From Phormidesmis priestleyi ULC007 (GTDB lineage: Bacteria > Cyanobacteriota > Cyanobacteriia > Leptolyngbyales > Leptolyngbyaceae): DNA of 64,000 nucleotides. The position numbers and the translations under genes were made by a program. Positions 1 to 7,417 of the stretch are shown one piece after another. The stretch is taken from positions 62,001 to 126,000 of the forward strand of contig NZ_MPPI01000001.1 in assembly GCF_001895925.1 (NCBI RefSeq). The letters run 5' to 3'. The notes under the pieces were generated by a model. The model had not been told where the DNA came from and made no database searches. It worked only from the letters and a program-made list of their open reading frames with translations. The stretch's first letter is position 1; the number at the start of each line of letters is the position of its first letter.

Positions 1-98
1 GCTGATTGATCAGACGTTCCGTTGGGATAAAAAGTGTATGCAGGATCTTGATTCCAGCCTTTCAAGATCCCATAGCAAAGCTGACGGTGTACAATCAT
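1..98 (-). CDS. Unrecognised protein, N-terminal part only
   Basis: A minus-strand reading frame begins with ATG at 98 and runs off the left edge without a stop (about 32 residues, beginning MIVHRQLCYG). The start is supported by a strong ribosome binding site, AGGAGG, six bases before the ATG. I do not recognise the protein. It lies downstream of a possibly structured leader (99-185). Because so little is visible, whether it is a full gene cannot be settled from this window. Confidence 0.5.
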   Translation of the reverse strand, partial: MIVHRQLCYGILKGWNQDPAYTFYPNGTSDQS

Positions 99-185
99 GA
101 ACGCCTCCTGAGTTAATTACGCTAACTAGGGATGGAAGTCCTCGGAGTCTGATTGCCTAGATCAGGCTTCGGGGCACAACTTCAT
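99..185 (-). promoter_or_regulatory. Possible structured 5' leader of the left-edge gene
   Basis: Read on the minus strand, the stretch before the ATG at 98 contains a small stem (CTGAT/ATCAG), a second stem (AGTTA/TAACT), and a CTCC upstream that could pair with the GGAG of the ribosome binding site. This could form an anti-Shine-Dalgarno structure. I compared it by memory with the cyanobacterial glutamine (glnA) riboswitch and it lacks that consensus. This is pattern inference only. Confidence 0.22.
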
Positions 186-302
186 CACTGCGGTGTATTG
201 TACAAGAGTTTTTAGGTTTTTGGAATGCTAAATTTTTGAGGAGCAATTACCCCTCTAAGCAATGATTACGATCGCTTTCAAGAATAGGGAGAAGGAGCAA
301 CC

Positions 303-420
303 GTCACTGCGAACTTTATCAAAATCAGCGTCAGTTTCTGCCATCTCACGATAGTTGGAGTCGAGGTCGGTTAGCTTCGCAACAGTCAGAGGCAAAGCTC
401 GTCTAAAATTGGCGATTACC
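303..420 (-). repeat. TPR-tail repeat, copy 1 (gene remnant)
   Basis: On the minus strand this stretch matches the 3' end of the TPR gene at 2533-4194, the part encoding the residues around YREMAKTDADFD. It has no start codon and no intact frame, so it is a remnant. Similar copies lie at about 1045-1155, 1764-1885 and 2561-2670. The rest of 186-470 holds nothing else I can identify. Confidence 0.6.
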
Positions 421-470
421 CCTTCGGAGAACTATGAAGCCATCTCTAGTTCAATAAGCAGCATTTTTAC

Positions 471-742
471 TCAGAATAAGGTCAGTATTCCAGCGTTTGG
501 GTTTTCATTCAAGGATTGAATTGTGTCAAAGTGCGATCGCAACATGGTTTCGATGTCGCGAGTCGAACAATTTCCTCGACGAATCCATACAATGATAAAG
601 TCATGGTGTTGGGCGTAAGTCCACAGAGTCCCTCGTTTGATTGGTCAAGCCCAATTTCGTAGACGTGTTTTGAATTTGGATATAAGTCTGCAAGGCGATC
701 AACGAGACAAGGCGATAAATTCTGGTCATACAAAAGTTTCAT
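471..742 (-). pseudogene. Decayed DUF5615 PIN-like toxin
   Basis: The first ~35 residues (MKLLYDQNLSP... VYEIGLDQ) are a clear DUF5615 PIN-like N-terminus. The frame is then lost: a different minus-strand frame continues with family-like residues (LWTYAQHHDFIIV, then WIRRGNCSTRDIE) to a stop at 471. The middle of the domain, which normally carries the second acidic motif (SKDADF-type) and a short loop, is missing between IIV and WIRR. So there is a frameshift near 610-630 and an internal deletion. The ATG overlaps the stop of the DUF433 gene (ATGA), as in intact pairs. It is probably a dead toxin with its antitoxin left behind; an intact pair of the same type lies at 58679-59353. Confidence 0.75.
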
Positions 743-963
743 GCTTGGGCGACGAGGGTTTGTCTTTCTCGATCAGCGGCGTAGCTCAAACAGGCTAAGA
801 TATCTTCTTGCGTCAAGTACGGAAAGTCTTCTAAGATTTCCTGGTAGGTCATGCCTGAAGCGAGGTAAGACAACACATCGTAAACGGTGATTCGCATTCC
901 TCGGATGCAAGGTTTGCCGCTACGTTTGCCAGGTTCGATCGTGATGATGTTTTGATAGTTCAT
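739..963 (-). CDS. DUF433 antitoxin-like protein
   Basis: A 74-residue DUF433 protein (IITIEPGKRSGKPCIRGMRI, then the helix region TYQEILEDFPYLTQEDI). This family carries a helix-turn-helix-like fold and is the usual partner of DUF5615 PIN-like toxins in cyanobacteria, presumably neutralising the toxin and binding the operator. I chose the ATG at 963. A longer open frame to 1131 exists, but its extra 56 residues are translation of the TPR-tail repeat and do not belong to the family. The downstream toxin (471-742) is broken, so this looks like an orphan antitoxin. Confidence 0.8.
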   Translation of the reverse strand: MNYQNIITIEPGKRSGKPCIRGMRITVYDVLSYLASGMTYQEILEDFPYLTQEDILACLSYAADRERQTLVAQA

Positions 964-1044
964 ATGACTGTTTGTACCGAGTGCTTTGAGGGCGATCGCG
1001 CTTCTCTGTCTTATTCTACCTGTTCGATGAGTGATGCCTGAAAT

Positions 1045-1155
1045 CGATCGTCGCTCAAAATCAGCATCGGTTTTTGCCATCTCACGATATTTGGGGTCGA
1101 GGTCGGTTAGCTTCGCAACAGCCGAAGGCAACGCTTGCTTGAGGTTGACGATCGC
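1045..1155 (-). repeat. TPR-tail repeat, copy 2
   Basis: The minus-strand sequence encodes LDPKYREMAKTDADFE, nearly the same as the C-terminus of the TPR protein at 2533-4194 (LDPKYREMAKTDADFD). It is fused upstream of the DUF433 gene without its own start. It is one of four copies that sit between the toxin-antitoxin genes of this island. Confidence 0.7.
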
Positions 1156-1158
1156 TGG

Positions 1159-1407
1159 TTACACCTGATTGAGAGACAATTTGATTTCTGATGATTCCCC
1201 CAATGCTTCGTTTACGACAATCAGGTTTGACTGATCGGCGTTTCCAAGTTGTTGGTTGGCGTTGAGTAACTCAATTCCATAAATGGTGCCATCTGGGGCT
1301 AGATCGATGTTCATCTCGCTGCTGACTTCAATCGTTTCAACTTGCTCTGTTTTGTCTCTGAGAGTGATGTAAGCGATGTTGTATCGAGGGTCGTAAGTGA
1401 GTTTCAT
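1159..1407 (-). CDS. DUF2283 family protein
   Basis: An 82-residue protein starting MKLTYDPRYNIAYI, with the DUF2283 pattern of an N-terminal beta strand with a YD/AYI core and a later GxIxGIE-type stretch (GTIYGIELLNA). The family is small and of unsettled function; it is often encoded next to DUF4258, as here (1495-1749, upstream on the same strand, 87 bp away), and the two are generally treated as a toxin-antitoxin-like pair. The ATG at 1407 matches the family start. A start at 1434 would add nine unrelated residues. Confidence 0.75.
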   Translation of the reverse strand: MKLTYDPRYNIAYITLRDKTEQVETIEVSSEMNIDLAPDGTIYGIELLNANQQLGNADQSNLIVVNEALGESSEIKLSLNQV

Positions 1408-1494
1408 AAGGCTAGTCCCATTACCAGAATTCATCTATTTCAATCCCGTTGCTGGGATTTAGTGCTTTTAGTCTAACTTGATCAGTTTGTGCCG

Positions 1495-1749
1495 TCAGAA
1501 GAACTTGACAATAACGGCAATGACAAGCCACGCTTTTGGTTCTGTTTCAACCGCGATCGCGTCAATTTGCTTGGTTGCATAAATCTTTTCTCTCCATTCT
1601 GCGTTGAAGGGAAAGCGGCGACGAAATCGAGTGCGATCGAAGTCGGCTTGAGCTACTTTTCCACCTTCCACGGTTGCAATAACTTCTTCAACGGTGGCTC
1701 CTCGTTCCACCAATCTCGCTTGAGCGTGAGGATGAATGGTAATGTTCAC
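1495..1749 (-). CDS. DUF4258 family protein (putative toxin)
   Basis: An 84-residue protein, MNITIHPHAQARLVERG, with the DUF4258 signature: an early H-A-x-x-R-x-x-E-R-G motif, then a VEEVIATVEGG helix and C-terminal strands (EPKAWLVIAVIVKFF). The fold is thought to be RelE-like. It stands just upstream of the DUF2283 gene at 1159-1407, its likely partner. It starts three bases after the stop of the chimeric gene 1753-2073, so it may be part of one transcript running from 5.5 kb down to 0.5 kb. Confidence 0.75.
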   Translation of the reverse strand: MNITIHPHAQARLVERGATVEEVIATVEGGKVAQADFDRTRFRRRFPFNAEWREKIYATKQIDAIAVETEPKAWLVIAVIVKFF

Positions 1750-1752
1750 TAT

Positions 1753-2073
1753 TCATCCTTTCAGCAGAGCTTGAAAACGATCGTCGCTGCGAACCCGATC
1801 GAAATCAGCATCAGTTTTTGCCATCTCACGACATTCAGGATAGAGGTCGATCGCTTGCTTGAGAGTGGCGATCGCTAATTCAACTTGTCTCTGTAACCCA
1901 TAATTACGGGCTTGATTGTAAGTCGCGATCGCTTGTCGCTGCCGTAGTTTTTCTGTTTGTTGTTGCCAATATGAAAGTTCTTCTAAGAGCGTCATATTTC
2001 GCGTATGTTCATAGACTTTTTCGGCTCCCGATCGCTTCATTTCAACACAGTCAAAGTCTTTATTCTTCTTCAT
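1753..2073 (-). CDS. Antitoxin-like N-terminus fused to a TPR tail
   Basis: A 106-residue protein. Residues 1-47 (MKKNKDFDCVEMK...LSYWQQQTEKLRQRQ) look like the small partner protein usually found just after PIN genes in cyanobacteria. Residues ~48-106 (LAIATLKQAIDLYPECREMAKTDADFD...ALL) are the end of a TPR protein, matching the C-terminus of the 2533-4194 product. The ATG overlaps the end of the PIN gene by 14 bp, as expected for an antitoxin translated with its toxin. The fusion looks like recombination at the TPR-tail repeat (copy 3). Whether the fused protein still works is unknown. Confidence 0.6.
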   Translation of the reverse strand: MKKNKDFDCVEMKRSGAEKVYEHTRNMTLLEELSYWQQQTEKLRQRQAIATYNQARNYGLQRQVELAIATLKQAIDLYPECREMAKTDADFDRVRSDDRFQALLKG

Positions 2074-2530
2074 TGCTGATGACCTCTAGTGGAGAATAGA
2101 TCCCAATCTCAGCGTAACCGTTTAACGTGTTGACGGCACGATACAGAGGAACTTTGTCAAAACGTACAATGTGTTTGAAATTCCAACTCACGATTAGGGC
2201 ACAACCTGCTACTGTTGCTAGGGCGACGTGCAAGGCATCAGTAGCAGATTTGGGAGTGACGATGCCCGCATCGAGATAGGCTTTGCGAAGTTGAAGGGCT
2301 TGTTCGGAAACGTCTATGAGTTCTGCGATCGCCAACATTTGATCGAAGAACAACCGAACTTTTTCTGGAGCAGATTCGATTTCTGCTTGTACGATCGGTG
2401 GAGTGATTAGCTGAAATTGTCCTGCTTGAACTTGCTGGAAGAATGTTTGACTAGCTGTATCAAATTCTTCGTCGAACACGCCGCCAAACACAGAGGTGTC
2501 AGCATAGACGCGCAATGAACGAATGACCAT
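2060..2530 (-). CDS. PIN-domain protein, VapC-like toxin
   Basis: A 156-residue PIN domain, a predicted Mg-dependent ribonuclease. Visible features are the first acidic strand (RVYADTSVFGG), a middle helix with AEIESAPEKV, and the second acidic cluster (SATDALHVALA), followed by WNFKHI. The start ATG at 2530 is two bases from the stop of the TPR gene (2533). The downstream gene 1753-2073 overlaps its end and carries the probable antitoxin segment. Confidence 0.8.
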   Translation of the reverse strand: MVIRSLRVYADTSVFGGVFDEEFDTASQTFFQQVQAGQFQLITPPIVQAEIESAPEKVRLFFDQMLAIAELIDVSEQALQLRKAYLDAGIVTPKSATDALHVALATVAGCALIVSWNFKHIVRFDKVPLYRAVNTLNGYAEIGIYSPLEVISNEEE

Positions 2531-2532
2531 AC

Positions 2533-4194
2533 TTATTCCACCTGTTCTTGAATTAGCGCCTGAAAACGATCGTCGCCACGAATCCTATCAAAATCAGCAT
2601 CCGTTTTTGCCATTTCACGATATTTGGGGTCAAGGTCGATCGCTTGCTTGAGGGTGACGATCGCTAATTCAGCCTGACCCTGCAACGCATAACAACAAGC
2701 TTTGTTATGCAGAGCTTCGTGATCGTCAGGTTTGTACCTGAGAGCTTGGTCGAAACTGGCGATTGCTTCTTCATGGCGTTGTAAATAAAACAGCGCAGTA
2801 CCACGATTGCACCAGGCTTGGTAGTCTTTCGGTTTAATATCTAGAGCACGATCATAACTGTTAATTGCTTCTTCGTAGCGCTTCAATTTAGACAAGGCAC
2901 AACCTTGGTCGTACCAGACATTATTATTCTTGGGATTAAGCCTGAGTGCCTGCTCAAAAGAAGCAAATGCCTCATCAAACCTCTTCAACCGTGAGCAAGT
3001 AGCTCCCCGATTGCTCCATGAAGTATCACTATTAGGATTTAATCGAATTGCTTGATCAAAATCAGCAATTGCCTCTTGACAACGGTCTAATTCAAACAGA
3101 GCATAACCACGACTATTCAGTGCTGAACTGTTGTTAGGGTTTATTGCAAGAGCTTGATTATAGCTGTCAATCTCTTCGTGGTATTTTCCTAGATTAGCAA
3201 AAGCGAGCCCTCGTTTGTGCCAAGTACTATCATCATCTGGACTAACTTTAAGAGCGTGATCATAACTGATGATCGCCTCTTCGTAGCGTTCTAAATTACC
3301 AAATGCAATGCCGCGATTGTACCAGACTGTATCGCTGTCTGGTTTGTGTTTGAGTGCTTGGTCATAACTAGCAATCGCCTCTTCGTAGCGTTCTAAATTA
3401 CCCAGTGCAATGCCACGCATAAACCAGGCTTCAGGTAAGCCCGGTTCGTATTCTATTGCTTGGTCATAGCTGGAAATCGCTGCTTCATACACATCAGAAG
3501 CATAGAAAAGATTGCCTTGTTTAAAGAACAGTTGAGCTTTGCGTTCAGATGTTTGATTAGGCTCACCAATCCAGCATTGAATTTCTGCAATTTTGCGATC
3601 TCTTTCTGGTTGTGTCCAGTTGAGATACTCGTTGTAATCGGCTTCCTGTACTATCCGCAACGATTCTTGCTCTATTAGCTCCGAATTGGAAGGAATCTCA
3701 AAGATGCCACCGCCCCAATCAAAGAAATCAGGCGATCGCTGAATCAAATATTTAATCGCAAACAACGGCAGAACAAACACAAAACAGAGACGAGGAAAGC
3801 GATCTAGGAAACCATCTCGACGCTGGTTTAAGTGTCCAAGAATGGGCGGCAGATTGCTGAGAGTATAGTAGTCACCTTCACCGCCATAACCCGGTGTAAT
3901 GTAAGGCTCCAAAGACTTTTCTAGCCCTTGAATAATCAAAATATTCAACTCATCTTTGTCGGGTCGAGCCTCCACCAAGTTGTATAGATTGTCGATTTCC
4001 TCCGTTAGCGACAACACCGCAATTTTCTTCTGAGAAATGTCAGACTTCACTCTGGCAATCAGACGAGTCGCCGTCGCAGGTGAACATTGCACAAACACGA
4101 GACCAAACCCCTTCCGCCGCTGGAGCGATCGCCGCAACGCCTGATAAACCTCTTCCTCAGAAGGTGACTTTTGACTCAGTTCAGCTAGATTCAT
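2533..4194 (-). CDS. TPR protein with a conserved N-terminal domain, partner of the AAA ATPase
   Basis: A 553-residue protein. Residues 1-~225 form a globular region I cannot assign to a named family (EEEVYQALRRSLQRRKGFGLVF at the start, a hydrophobic CFVFVLPLFAIKYLI near residue 140). From ~225 there are about eight tetratricopeptide repeats with the usual A-x-x-x-Y-D-x-A-L/I pattern (for example YEEAIASYDQAL), ending with a DPKYREMAKTDADFD tail. Its ATG overlaps the end of the ATPase gene 4181-5548 by 14 bp, so the two are translated together and probably form one complex. TPRs would serve as a binding surface. Cellular role unknown; the toxin-antitoxin setting suggests a conflict or stress function, but that is inference. 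Confidence 0.75.
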   Translation of the reverse strand: MNLAELSQKSPSEEEVYQALRRSLQRRKGFGLVFVQCSPATATRLIARVKSDISQKKIAVLSLTEEIDNLYNLVEARPDKDELNILIIQGLEKSLEPYITPGYGGEGDYYTLSNLPPILGHLNQRRDGFLDRFPRLCFVFVLPLFAIKYLIQRSPDFFDWGGGIFEIPSNSELIEQESLRIVQEADYNEYLNWTQPERDRKIAEIQCWIGEPNQTSERKAQLFFKQGNLFYASDVYEAAISSYDQAIEYEPGLPEAWFMRGIALGNLERYEEAIASYDQALKHKPDSDTVWYNRGIAFGNLERYEEAIISYDHALKVSPDDDSTWHKRGLAFANLGKYHEEIDSYNQALAINPNNSSALNSRGYALFELDRCQEAIADFDQAIRLNPNSDTSWSNRGATCSRLKRFDEAFASFEQALRLNPKNNNVWYDQGCALSKLKRYEEAINSYDRALDIKPKDYQAWCNRGTALFYLQRHEEAIASFDQALRYKPDDHEALHNKACCYALQGQAELAIVTLKQAIDLDPKYREMAKTDADFDRIRGDDRFQALIQEQVE

Positions 4195-5548
4195 GTGCGG
4201 CCTGCACTTTTTTCAACGCATCCTGAAACTTCGGAATTCCCTCAATCAAAGGATGCACATTGCACCAAACTTGTAGCTCATCCTGCTGATCATAATAGCG
4301 ATATTCCAGCAAACATCGATTCAACATTAGCCGCATATGCTCGACATCATTCTCACGCTGCCGCACCGTACAAGCCTGCGCCAAAAGCACCCACTGATGC
4401 TCTTGAATCGCCCGGTTATAGGTTTCTCGCGTCTCATCGATCGCCCGTTTCGCCGCCTTCGCCGTAATCGGCAACTGATCTGTCCAGTCGATCGCTTTTT
4501 GGATCATCTGCATCAAATTTCGCACATGCCCACCACTCATCAGACACAACAGCCTCAGCGTCTCTGGACTGTCAAACACAGGCGGCGTGTCCAACCCTTC
4601 AACCCTGCCCTCCAGCGTTTGCATTAAATTGGGGTCGGTCAACACCATGCGCCGCATAATTAACTCTCGCAGCTTCTCTAACCCCTTCTGGTTCTCAGTG
4701 CCATCAGGATTTTTCACCATCACCATCGGCAACACATCCGGCTTATCGTAGTTGTCTTCTAGCTGAGTGCTGCGATCGGAATACACCATCGAAATCGGAA
4801 TCGTGTAGATCACGTGGCAAGCTAACCCCCGCAAAATCTCACTACGACTCAGATAGATCTCGTCATAGTTACTTGGCTTGGTTGCCGATTCCTTCACCTC
4901 CACAATGCGATCCAAGTTGTCTGCTACCAGCACAACCCCTTTGCAGTCCTTGGGAAGCACCGATTTTGCTTCACCAATAAACTCATTCAAGGCATCCACC
5001 AGCGACTGAGTATTGGTATTGAGCTTTTGCCGAAACTCTCTCCGTTTGTCAGGCACAGCCCGCAGGTTAGCGCTGATTTTAGCAAACTGACTGATCTGCT
5101 GCTCTAGCTTCAAATCTGTAAACTCATACTCTGTCAGAGCAAACTCTTTGAGCCACTGCCAGCGAGACTTCATCCACTTCACAAGCGGATTGTGGTCTTC
5201 AGGAATCTGCACATCGCGCACTAGATGCCGCACACAGGCAAACAAAATATCAGCATATTCAGTATCCTGCGGCTCAATGTCTTCATCGTCTGCCGCAAAG
5301 TAAACGACCTTAAACTTTTCCGCTTCCAGATATTCCCGCAGTCGCAGCAGTTCTGTAGATTTGCCCACGCCCCGATGCCCAGAATAGAGTTGACAGGTTG
5401 GTTGCTTCGATCGAGCAATCTTTCGTCCCAACTCACGCACCACTTCCCAGCCGCCGCGCACTTCTTGGCAATCGACGTAGGCTTCTCTAGGTGGTGGCTG
5501 AAACGGCTCAAACGAGCTATAAATCTCAGTCAAATAATCCAACGGCAT
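4181..5548 (-). CDS. AAA-type P-loop ATPase of a two-gene ATPase/TPR system
   Basis: A 455-residue P-loop ATPase. The Walker A motif GHRGVGKST is at residues ~57-65 and a Walker B-like stretch, VLVADNLDRI, is near residue 210. The region after the ATPase core (~300-455) is helical and ends with LIEGIPKFQDALKKVQ. The arrangement resembles the STAND/Orc1-like AAA proteins that sense a signal and switch on a partner. Its partner here is the TPR protein encoded next (overlap 14 bp). No nuclease or other effector domain is visible in either protein, so I do not assign a defence role. Confidence 0.75.
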   Translation of the reverse strand: MPLDYLTEIYSSFEPFQPPPREAYVDCQEVRGGWEVVRELGRKIARSKQPTCQLYSGHRGVGKSTELLRLREYLEAEKFKVVYFAADDEDIEPQDTEYADILFACVRHLVRDVQIPEDHNPLVKWMKSRWQWLKEFALTEYEFTDLKLEQQISQFAKISANLRAVPDKRREFRQKLNTNTQSLVDALNEFIGEAKSVLPKDCKGVVLVADNLDRIVEVKESATKPSNYDEIYLSRSEILRGLACHVIYTIPISMVYSDRSTQLEDNYDKPDVLPMVMVKNPDGTENQKGLEKLRELIMRRMVLTDPNLMQTLEGRVEGLDTPPVFDSPETLRLLCLMSGGHVRNLMQMIQKAIDWTDQLPITAKAAKRAIDETRETYNRAIQEHQWVLLAQACTVRQRENDVEHMRLMLNRCLLEYRYYDQQDELQVWCNVHPLIEGIPKFQDALKKVQAAHESS

Positions 5549-5602
5549 TGCTACTCCTCAACTGATTCAGCTCTAGACAATCTAGTTTTCAGGCATAGCT
5601 CA

Positions 5603-5818
5603 TTACGAAGCTTTGGGCGTTAGTTGAGCAATGAGAGGGTTAGATTTATCGAGATGGCTGATACCGAGAATTGAGAAGCCCAAGATATTGCCCTCCTCAT
5701 CAATTCGTTCCATCACCGCATCATGATTCGTTTCTCGCATATAACCAGGTTTATCCAAGAACACAACCTCTAAAAAGTCTCCCTCTGGATCAAACCAAAC
5801 TTTGATTTGTTGATTCAT
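5603..5818 (-). CDS. DUF2283 family protein
   Basis: A 71-residue DUF2283 protein (IKVWFDPEGDFLEVVF, then MERIDEEGNILGFSILGIS). It is the last gene of a tight minus-strand operon with the toxin-like gene 5815-6132 and the XRE regulator 6129-6341; each junction is a 4-base ATGA overlap. DUF2283 proteins commonly follow RelE/PBECR-type toxins, so it may be the antitoxin or an accessory factor. Confidence 0.75.
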   Translation of the reverse strand: MNQQIKVWFDPEGDFLEVVFLDKPGYMRETNHDAVMERIDEEGNILGFSILGISHLDKSNPLIAQLTPKAS

Positions 5819-6132
5819 CGCAACGACTCTCCCGATTTAAGTTTGTTAGTTAAATATACTGTCAAGATAAAAGCATCATTGATCAAGATCTTAACGACGA
5901 TACAAAGCCACTTCTCTCCAACGATCGTATCTTTACAATAGCGGTAATACAAGATGACACTTGGGTCACTTTGGGAGCGCCTGACCTTTTCTGGCTCTAT
6001 CAAAGTTTGCTCAAGCTCATGCTCTAAAGCTGTCATCTCTGGATGTTCGAGAATATGCTGCCGTCGCTCATCGGTTAGGCGAATCTGCCGTCCTTGGAAG
6101 TCAGTGAATGTAGTCATCTCGACGTTTGTCAC
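5815..6132 (-). CDS. Small RelE/PBECR-like putative toxin
   Basis: A 105-residue protein. It starts with a short lead, then RQIRLTDERRQHILEHPEM, which fits the R-x-H-I-x-x-H-P-E motif of the PBECR/ColE5-RelE-like nuclease group common in cyanobacteria. Later strands read SVILYYRYCKDT and KWLCIVVKI. The gene overlaps XRE upstream and DUF2283 downstream by four bases each, the layout of a toxin-antitoxin operon. The family assignment is from motif memory and not certain. Confidence 0.6.
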   Translation of the reverse strand: MTNVEMTTFTDFQGRQIRLTDERRQHILEHPEMTALEHELEQTLIEPEKVRRSQSDPSVILYYRYCKDTIVGEKWLCIVVKILINDAFILTVYLTNKLKSGESLR

Positions 6133-6341
6133 TCTTCAACAACTTCGATCAGATCTTCGATCGTCACCTCAAAAACCCGCGCCAACTTCATCAACGCAGT
6201 GTAATCAACCGTTGCCAAAGTAGGAGAGTGAGCATAGCTCCTGACCGTGCCATAAGCAATTCCCGATCTTACAGAAACCTCTTTCAACGTCCAACCCTTT
6301 TCAGCAGCTAATTCCCGGACTTTTAATCGGATCAGTCCCAT
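6129..6341 (-). CDS. XRE-family helix-turn-helix regulator
   Basis: A 70-residue Cro/C1-type DNA-binding protein: LKVRELAAEKGWTLKEVSVRSGIAYGTVRSY is a classic HTH_3 segment, followed by LMKLARVFEVTIEDLIE. It is the first gene of the three-gene operon 6341-5603 and probably represses that operon by binding the short region 6342-6462, which it shares with the plus-strand gene at 6463. Confidence 0.85.
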   Translation of the reverse strand: MGLIRLKVRELAAEKGWTLKEVSVRSGIAYGTVRSYAHSPTLATVDYTALMKLARVFEVTIEDLIEVVEE

Positions 6342-6462
6342 CTACTACTTGACAATTGCCGCGTACGCAGCATTTAATAAGTGTGTGCTAGAAGGCGATC
6401 GCTCCTCGGTCTGGACAACTCAAGAGCGATCGCCACCAAGTCCCACAAATGGAGACGTGACT

Positions 6463-6687
6463 ATGATACCAGCCTCTCAGCCCAACCGATCGGGTGACAG
6501 TTTTGCAGCGTCAAACTACTGGCAGCGTTTGCATCCGTGGTGCATCATTCGGCTCCTGCCCAGAATGCAGCGGATCGTCGTTCAAAGGTTTCGTTATCGC
6601 AGTCAGGCAGAAGACTATTTGAAAGCGTTGAGACGCACATTCCCCAACGCTAGCCATGAAATCATTTTTGATCCCGTATCCGAATAG
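6463..6687 (+). CDS. Small conserved cyanobacterial protein, unknown function
   Basis: A 74-residue basic protein (MIPASQPNRSG...FRYRSQAEDYLKALRRTFPNASHEIIFDP). The C-terminal half resembles small hypothetical proteins frequent in filamentous cyanobacteria, which have a strand, a YLKALR helix and a final strand. I chose the ATG at 6463 because a GGAG lies 8-11 bases upstream; the longer frame from 6349 would begin inside HIP1-rich intergenic DNA. Confidence 0.6.
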   Translation: MIPASQPNRSGDSFAASNYWQRLHPWCIIRLLPRMQRIVVQRFRYRSQAEDYLKALRRTFPNASHEIIFDPVSE

Positions 6688-6697
6688 GGCGATCGCT

Positions 6698-7375
6698 CTA
6701 GCCTTCAGAAGACTGTAAGCCCGTTTGCAGCACTGACAGCACCGTTTTCATGTCACCCTTCAGCAGTGCAGACACCGCCAACCACAGCCCTGGAAACACC
6801 CGACTGCGAATAATGCCCCGCTCATCTGCGTTCAGCAAAACATACTCATCATCTTTCAGCACAAACCAATCTAGCTGCTGATCCAGTGTGCGCCAAACGA
6901 TGTATTCCTGCACTCCGCTGCGACGATATGCCCGTTTCTTGTCGTGTAGGTCGATCGATACTGTACTGGCTGCCACTTCGGCGACCAGTTCTGGCGCACC
7001 TTCAATGTAGTCATCGGCGCTGATGGTCGCCTGTCTGCCTGGAATGAACAGAACTGCGTCCGGCTGTGGCTCATTGTCTGGATCTAGACGCACGGTGGGA
7101 TTGTCACCCAAAACTACACCCGGTTTTGCGGTTTTATAAGTCCACAGCCAACCGATGATATTTCCGTGGGGTTCACCATGACTTTTAATGCGAAGCGGGG
7201 ATGCCATGTAAGCTACACCTTCAATCAATTCGGCTTTTTTGACCTGCGGCATGGCTTGATATCGACGCTCAAACTCGTGGCGCGAGAGCCGATCGCCATT
7301 CTCCAAAGGCGGAACCGAAAGCATCTGTTTGGGAATAGTCACCATTTGCTGATTCTCCTCGATCGTCCCCATCAC
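6698..7375 (-). CDS. Uma2 family (DUF820) putative restriction-endonuclease-fold protein
   Basis: A 225-residue Uma2 protein with the PD-(D/E)xK fold elements in order: RYQAMPQVKKAELIEGVAYM at the N-terminus, PDNEPQPDAVLFI (acidic metal ligand), GAPELVAEVAAST (E-x-A/K strand) and VQEYIVWRTLDQQLDWF near the end. Uma2 genes are hugely amplified in cyanobacteria and their role is unsettled; they may be parts of mobile elements. This copy looks full length. A broken copy lies at 18469-18618. Confidence 0.85.
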   Translation of the reverse strand: MMGTIEENQQMVTIPKQMLSVPPLENGDRLSRHEFERRYQAMPQVKKAELIEGVAYMASPLRIKSHGEPHGNIIGWLWTYKTAKPGVVLGDNPTVRLDPDNEPQPDAVLFIPGRQATISADDYIEGAPELVAEVAASTVSIDLHDKKRAYRRSGVQEYIVWRTLDQQLDWFVLKDDEYVLLNADERGIIRSRVFPGLWLAVSALLKGDMKTVLSVLQTGLQSSEG

Positions 7376-7417
7376 TAATCATAGATGCACAAATATCTCA
7401 CACTATAGCCCCAAGAC

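Noticed and set aside
99-185. Glutamine (glnA) riboswitch
   Set aside because: The conserved core of that motif is absent; only generic stems are seen.
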